NCBI GenBank assembly: GCA_040507895.1 | Contig: JBEVNX010000015.1 | Coordinates: 1 to 8,970, forward strand | Direction of reading: 5' to 3' | Source of the DNA: JBEVNX01 sp040507895 | GTDB lineage: Bacteria > Desulfobacterota > Binatia > JACPRU01 | Length of the DNA: 8,970 nt | Shown here: in pieces, positions 5,698-8,970 of the stretch | Layout: each line of letters begins with the position of its first letter | Numbering within the stretch: position 1 is the first letter of the stretch | Notes under the pieces: generated by a model | The model's database searches: none | Told to the model about the DNA's origin: nothing | What the model saw: only the letters and a program-made list of their open reading frames with translations | Program-made: the position numbers and the translations under genes

Positions 5698-8031
5698 ATG
5701 CCCGAGCCGACCTGGAACCAAACCTTTTGCATCCTCTGCTACGTGAACTGCGGCCTCGAGGTCCAAACGGAGGGGCGAAAGATCACGCGCGTGCGCGGCG
5801 ATCGCGCGAACGAGCGGTCGCAAGGGTACCTCTGCCAGAAGCCGCAGCGTCTGCAGTGGTACGGTGACCACGCCGATCGTCTGACGACGCCGCTTCGCCG
5901 CCGCTCCGACGGCACGCACGAGCCGATCTCGTGGGACACGGCTTTCACCGAGATCGCCGCTCGCCTGAACGCGATCCACGCCGAACACGGCGGCGAGGCG
6001 TTCGCATTCTGGGGCGGCGGCGGTCAGGGCAACCACCTCGGCGGCCCCTATTTTCTGGCGCTCCACGACCTGCTCGGCGCGACGAAGTACTTCACCGCGC
6101 TCTCGCAGGAAAAAACCGGCGACTTCTGGGTCAACGGGCGGCTCTTCGGTGACCAGCGCTGCCACACGGCGGAGGACGTCGAGCACACCGACTTGCTCGT
6201 CGTGCTCGGGTGCAATCCCTGGCAGGCGAACGGCTTCCAGAGGGCACGGAACGAGGTGAACGAGATCAAGAAGGTGCCCGGCCGCCGCATGATCGTGATC
6301 GACCCGCGGCGCACGGAGGTCGCGGACGTCGCCGACCTCCACCTGTCGCTTCGCCCCGGTACGGACGCCTACCTGCTGGCCGCGATCCTGGCGATCATCC
6401 TCAAGCGTGGCGGCGAGGCCGCCGAGTTCCTCTCCCGCCACACCGTCGGCTGGGACGACGTGCGCGCCGTGCTCGGGCGAACGCCGATCGAGACGTGGGT
6501 GGCGCACGCCGACGTACCGCTCGCCGACGTCGAGCGTGCAGTCGACATGATCCTCGACGCCCGGTCGATGCTCGTCCGGGTCGAGCTCGGCATCCAACAA
6601 ACCCGGCACTCGACGCTGAACTCTTACCTCGAGAAGCTTCTCTACCTGGTGACCGGGAACTTCGGCCGGCCGGGAACGAACGGCATCCACACTTGGCTCG
6701 TGCCGCTCTATCGCAACTCGCGGGGCGAGCGCTCGAACGTGACGGGCCAGGAGATCATCGGCGGGCTCCTGCCGACGAATCGCTTCGCCGACGAGGTCCT
6801 GAGCGACGATCCGCGGCGCGTGCGCGCCCTCTGGGTAGAATCCAGCAACCCGGCGAACACGACCGCCGACACCCCGCGGTTCGAAGCCGCGGTTCGCGCG
6901 CTGGACCTCTCCGTCGTCGTGGACGTCGCGTACACCGAGACGGCGGAGCTCGCGGACTACGTGCTGCCGGCCGCGGCGCAGTACGAGAAGTGGGAGACGA
7001 CGGTGTTTTCGTTCGAGTGGCCGCGGAACTACTTCCACCTCCGCGCGCCGCTCTTCGAGCCGCTCCCGGGGACACTCGCGGAGCCCGAGATCTACACCCG
7101 AGTGGTCCGCGCCATGGGCGTGCTTCCCGACGACGAGGCGCTCGCCGGGCTGCGCGCGCTGGCCGCCGAGAACCGCGGCAAGATGATGAAGCGCGCCGGC
7201 GAGATGTTCGCAGAGAATCCGAAGCTCGTGCCGCTCGCACCGGTGCTGCTCTACCTGACGCTCGGCCCGACGTTACCGGACGGTGCAGCCGCCGCGGCGC
7301 CGCTTTACGCAGGCTGCCATGAGACGGCGATGAAGCACACGGTCGCGGTCCAGCGCGCTCTCGAGACGAGAGCGGAGCCCCCGATCCTCGGCGAGATGCT
7401 CTTCGGGAAGCTGCTCGCCAGCCGCTCGGGCTTCGTCTTCACGGCGCACGAGTACGACGAGATCTTCCAGCTCGTGAAGCACCCCGACCGGAAGATCCAC
7501 CTCGCGGTGCCGGAGATGCTCGACTGGCTCGCGCGGCTCGACCCGGCCGCGGAGCAGCCCGACCCGGCGTACCCGTTCACGCTCGTCGCCGGGCAGCGCC
7601 GCATGCACAACGCGAACCAGATCTTCCGCACTCCGGCGTGGCGGAAGACCGACCCCGACGGCGCGCTGCGCATCCACCCCGACGACATCGCGGCGCTGGG
7701 CGCCCGCGACGGTGGCTGGATGGCGGTGGCGACCGGGACGGGGCGCATCGTCTGTCGCGTCGAGAGCGATCCGTCCATGCGCCGCGGCCTCGTCGCCTTG
7801 CCGCACGGCTACGGTCAGTCGTACCCTGACGGCGCGGGCGGCCGCATCATCGACGGCCCGCGTCTCAACCTCATCACGGCGCACGACGACTGCGACCCGA
7901 TCGCCGCGACGCCTTACCACAAGAACGTCGCCGTCCACTTGGCTCCGGTCGTCGGCCCCGAAGCCGAGGCCGCCGAAGCGGCGTCGGCGCGGGTTCGCGT
8001 GGTTGCAACGGCGCAGGCGAGCGCGGCATGA
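5698..8031 (+). CDS. [4Fe-4S] molybdopterin-dependent oxidoreductase, DMSO reductase superfamily
   Basis: This 777-residue protein has no Tat signal or membrane segment and is probably cytoplasmic. The N-terminal cluster motif is C11-x2-C14-x3-C18-x27-C46, with Lys48 at the usual place between the cluster and the cofactor. The central bis-MGD domain spans about 60-480, with FAFWGGGGQGNHLGGPYF, LLVVLGCNPWQANGF, IVIDPRRTEVADVADLHL and LWVESSNPANTT. The C-terminal cofactor-binding domain is about 626-750, with LVAGQRRMHNANQIFR, ALPHGYGQSYPDG and DPIAATPYHKNVAVHL. Around residues 136-140 (SQEKT), where Cys or Sec usually binds the metal, no Cys is present. No iron-sulphur, cytochrome or flavin partner is encoded nearby. 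GGAGG at 5684-5688 precedes the ATG by 9 nt; the GST stop is 33 nt upstream. Redox enzyme, formate dehydrogenase-like or acetylene hydratase-like roles all remain possible. Confidence 0.9.
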   Translation: MPEPTWNQTFCILCYVNCGLEVQTEGRKITRVRGDRANERSQGYLCQKPQRLQWYGDHADRLTTPLRRRSDGTHEPISWDTAFTEIAARLNAIHAEHGGEAFAFWGGGGQGNHLGGPYFLALHDLLGATKYFTALSQEKTGDFWVNGRLFGDQRCHTAEDVEHTDLLVVLGCNPWQANGFQRARNEVNEIKKVPGRRMIVIDPRRTEVADVADLHLSLRPGTDAYLLAAILAIILKRGGEAAEFLSRHTVGWDDVRAVLGRTPIETWVAHADVPLADVERAVDMILDARSMLVRVELGIQQTRHSTLNSYLEKLLYLVTGNFGRPGTNGIHTWLVPLYRNSRGERSNVTGQEIIGGLLPTNRFADEVLSDDPRRVRALWVESSNPANTTADTPRFEAAVRALDLSVVVDVAYTETAELADYVLPAAAQYEKWETTVFSFEWPRNYFHLRAPLFEPLPGTLAEPEIYTRVVRAMGVLPDDEALAGLRALAAENRGKMMKRAGEMFAENPKLVPLAPVLLYLTLGPTLPDGAAAAAPLYAGCHETAMKHTVAVQRALETRAEPPILGEMLFGKLLASRSGFVFTAHEYDEIFQLVKHPDRKIHLAVPEMLDWLARLDPAAEQPDPAYPFTLVAGQRRMHNANQIFRTPAWRKTDPDGALRIHPDDIAALGARDGGWMAVATGTGRIVCRVESDPSMRRGLVALPHGYGQSYPDGAGGRIIDGPRLNLITAHDDCDPIAATPYHKNVAVHLAPVVGPEAEAAEAASARVRVVATAQASAA

Positions 8032-8077
8032 GTGAGTGCTTTTGACGGCGCGGCACACGATCTCAGGAGCGAACACG

Positions 8078-8866
8078 ATGACGATGGAACAGAAGACGCC
8101 GGAAGTGAGAATGACCGTCGACGGTCACATCTGCGTGATCTCGCTCGACAACACCCTGAAGAAGAACGCGATCACTCCAGCGCTGATGTCGCAACTATCC
8201 ACACACCTGACGACCTTCGAAGACGACGACGACTTGTGGGTCGCGGTCCTGGATCCGGCGGGCGAGCACACGACCGCCGGCCTGGACATGCCCAAGTTTT
8301 TCGGCCCCACCGCCACGGCGAAGCCGATCCCGAAGGATCAGGTCGACCCATTCGCCCTCAACAGACGCACCACCAAGCCGGTGATCTCCGTCGTGCACGG
8401 CATCACCTACACCATCGGTATCGAGATGATGCTGGCGGGCGACATCGTCATCGCGGCGGACACCGCACGGTTCTGTCAGCTCGAGTCCAAGCGCGGGATC
8501 GCGCCGCTCGGCGGTGCGCACTTCCGCTACCTGACCCGTACGGGTTGGGGCAACGCGATGTACCACCTGTTCCTTTGCGATGAGTTCGACGCGAAAGAGG
8601 CATTGCGCATGGGATTCGTGCAAGAGGTTCATCCGTACGGCAAGCACCGCGAGCGCGCGATGGAGATCGCGCGACGGATTTGCCAGTGCGCGCCCCTCGG
8701 GCTGCGCGCGACGAAGAAGGCGGCGCTGAAGTGCCTCGAGCAGGGTGAGCGGGCAGCCGTCGAGGCCATTCCGTCCATCGAGAAGGCCGTCTTCGGCACC
8801 GAGGATTTCAAGGAAGGCCTTCAATCCTTCAGCGAGCGGCGCGAAGCGCGCTTCCAGGGGCGCTGA
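8078..8866 (+). CDS. Enoyl-CoA hydratase/isomerase (crotonase) family protein
   Basis: This 262-residue protein has the usual crotonase length. AGGAG at 8065-8069 lies 8 nt before the ATG at 8078, which supports this start over the second ATG at 8084. Landmarks are KKNAIT (28-33), the first oxyanion segment TTAGLDM (65-71), HGITYTIGIEMMLAGDIVIAAD (107-128), LESKRGIAPLGGAHFRYLTR, and GWGNAMYHLFLCDEFDAKEALRMGFVQEV. Glu116 and Glu136 keep the 20-residue spacing of the two catalytic glutamates of classical enoyl-CoA hydratase. The usual VGGG of the second oxyanion loop is YTIG, so Ile113 replaces a normally conserved Gly. It is the last gene of the operon, 46 nt after the molybdoenzyme stop. It probably acts on an unsaturated acyl- or aryl-CoA; hydratase versus isomerase cannot be decided from the sequence. 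Confidence 0.9.
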   Translation: MTMEQKTPEVRMTVDGHICVISLDNTLKKNAITPALMSQLSTHLTTFEDDDDLWVAVLDPAGEHTTAGLDMPKFFGPTATAKPIPKDQVDPFALNRRTTKPVISVVHGITYTIGIEMMLAGDIVIAADTARFCQLESKRGIAPLGGAHFRYLTRTGWGNAMYHLFLCDEFDAKEALRMGFVQEVHPYGKHRERAMEIARRICQCAPLGLRATKKAALKCLEQGERAAVEAIPSIEKAVFGTEDFKEGLQSFSERREARFQGR

Positions 8867-8939
8867 ACGTGCGTATCACGAGGCCTGCCGCGCCCCTGAC
8901 CGACTCGACGACGGCGAACTCGTGATCCAGCATCGATCC

Positions 8940-8970
8940 ATGAGAAAGCGCCACGATCAGTACTGCCCGA
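8940..8970 (+). CDS. Possible start of HxlR-type regulator, cut by right edge
   Basis: An ATG at 8940 opens a frame reading MRKRHDQYCP before the window ends. The Gln-Tyr-Cys-Pro after a short basic N-terminus resembles the beginning of HxlR-family winged-helix regulators, many of which carry a CP motif near the N-terminus just before the DNA-binding domain. Only ten residues are visible and no clear ribosome site precedes them, so this is a suggestion. The preceding 8867-8939 shows no other feature. Confidence 0.35.
   Translation, partial: MRKRHDQYCP

Noticed and set aside
5593..7038. Long open minus-strand frame of 481 codons antisense to the molybdoenzyme gene
   Set aside because: Arg/Val/Asp-rich shadow of a very GC-rich gene whose plus strand encodes a complete, motif-bearing protein.
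8828..8969. Minus-strand frame from the right edge ending inside the crotonase 3' end
   Set aside because: About 46 codons with no recognised motif; it overlaps the crotonase stop and competes with the more suggestive HxlR-like start on the plus strand.

Overview
The window looks like a high-GC bacterial chromosome segment with G/C-rich third codon positions, Shine-Dalgarno sites and short operons. The gene families (atypical SDRs, MaoC hydratase, PaaI thioesterase, glutathione-dependent isomerase, GST, molybdopterin enzyme, crotonase) are typical of catabolic islands in Proteobacteria, Actinobacteria and related uncultured lineages. Several products are glutathione-linked, which favours a proteobacterium-like host, but nothing here fixes the taxon. 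I saw no rRNA, tRNA, CRISPR array or recognisable insertion sequence.

Layout. (1) 3-1481, plus: two tandem SDR-fold genes, the first cut by the left edge. Both lack the catalytic Tyr and the catalytic Lys. (2) 1552-2046, minus: a zinc-binding GFA/CENP-V family protein, convergent with the SDR pair. (3) 2047-2293: a divergent intergenic region carrying copy 1 of a 43-nt repeat. (4) 2294-2752, plus: a MaoC-like (R)-hydratase. (5) 2942-4061, minus: a TetR-family regulator followed by a PaaI-type thioesterase. The junction between them contains a short cryptic reading frame and two strong Shine-Dalgarno sequences that lack normal start codons. (6) 4062-4205: a divergent regulatory region with copy 2 of the repeat. 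(7) 4206-8866, plus: a likely operon of 2-hydroxychromene-2-carboxylate isomerase-like protein, glutathione transferase, a stand-alone [4Fe-4S] molybdopterin enzyme and a crotonase. (8) 8940-edge: the first residues of what may be an HxlR-type regulator.

How it may work together (inference). The 43-nt repeat lies 65-80 bp upstream of both the MaoC gene and the isomerase operon, and directly in front of the tetR gene. This suggests one TetR-controlled, self-regulated regulon. Its products would handle an organic substrate through glutathione-dependent isomerisation or conjugation, a Mo/W-dependent redox or hydration step, and CoA-thioester chemistry (crotonase, MaoC, thioesterase). The substrate cannot be read from the sequence.

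The most unusual points are the SDR pair missing both catalytic residues, the shared repeat, the molybdoenzyme without an evident Cys/Sec metal ligand or an electron-transfer partner, and the odd tetR-paaI junction.
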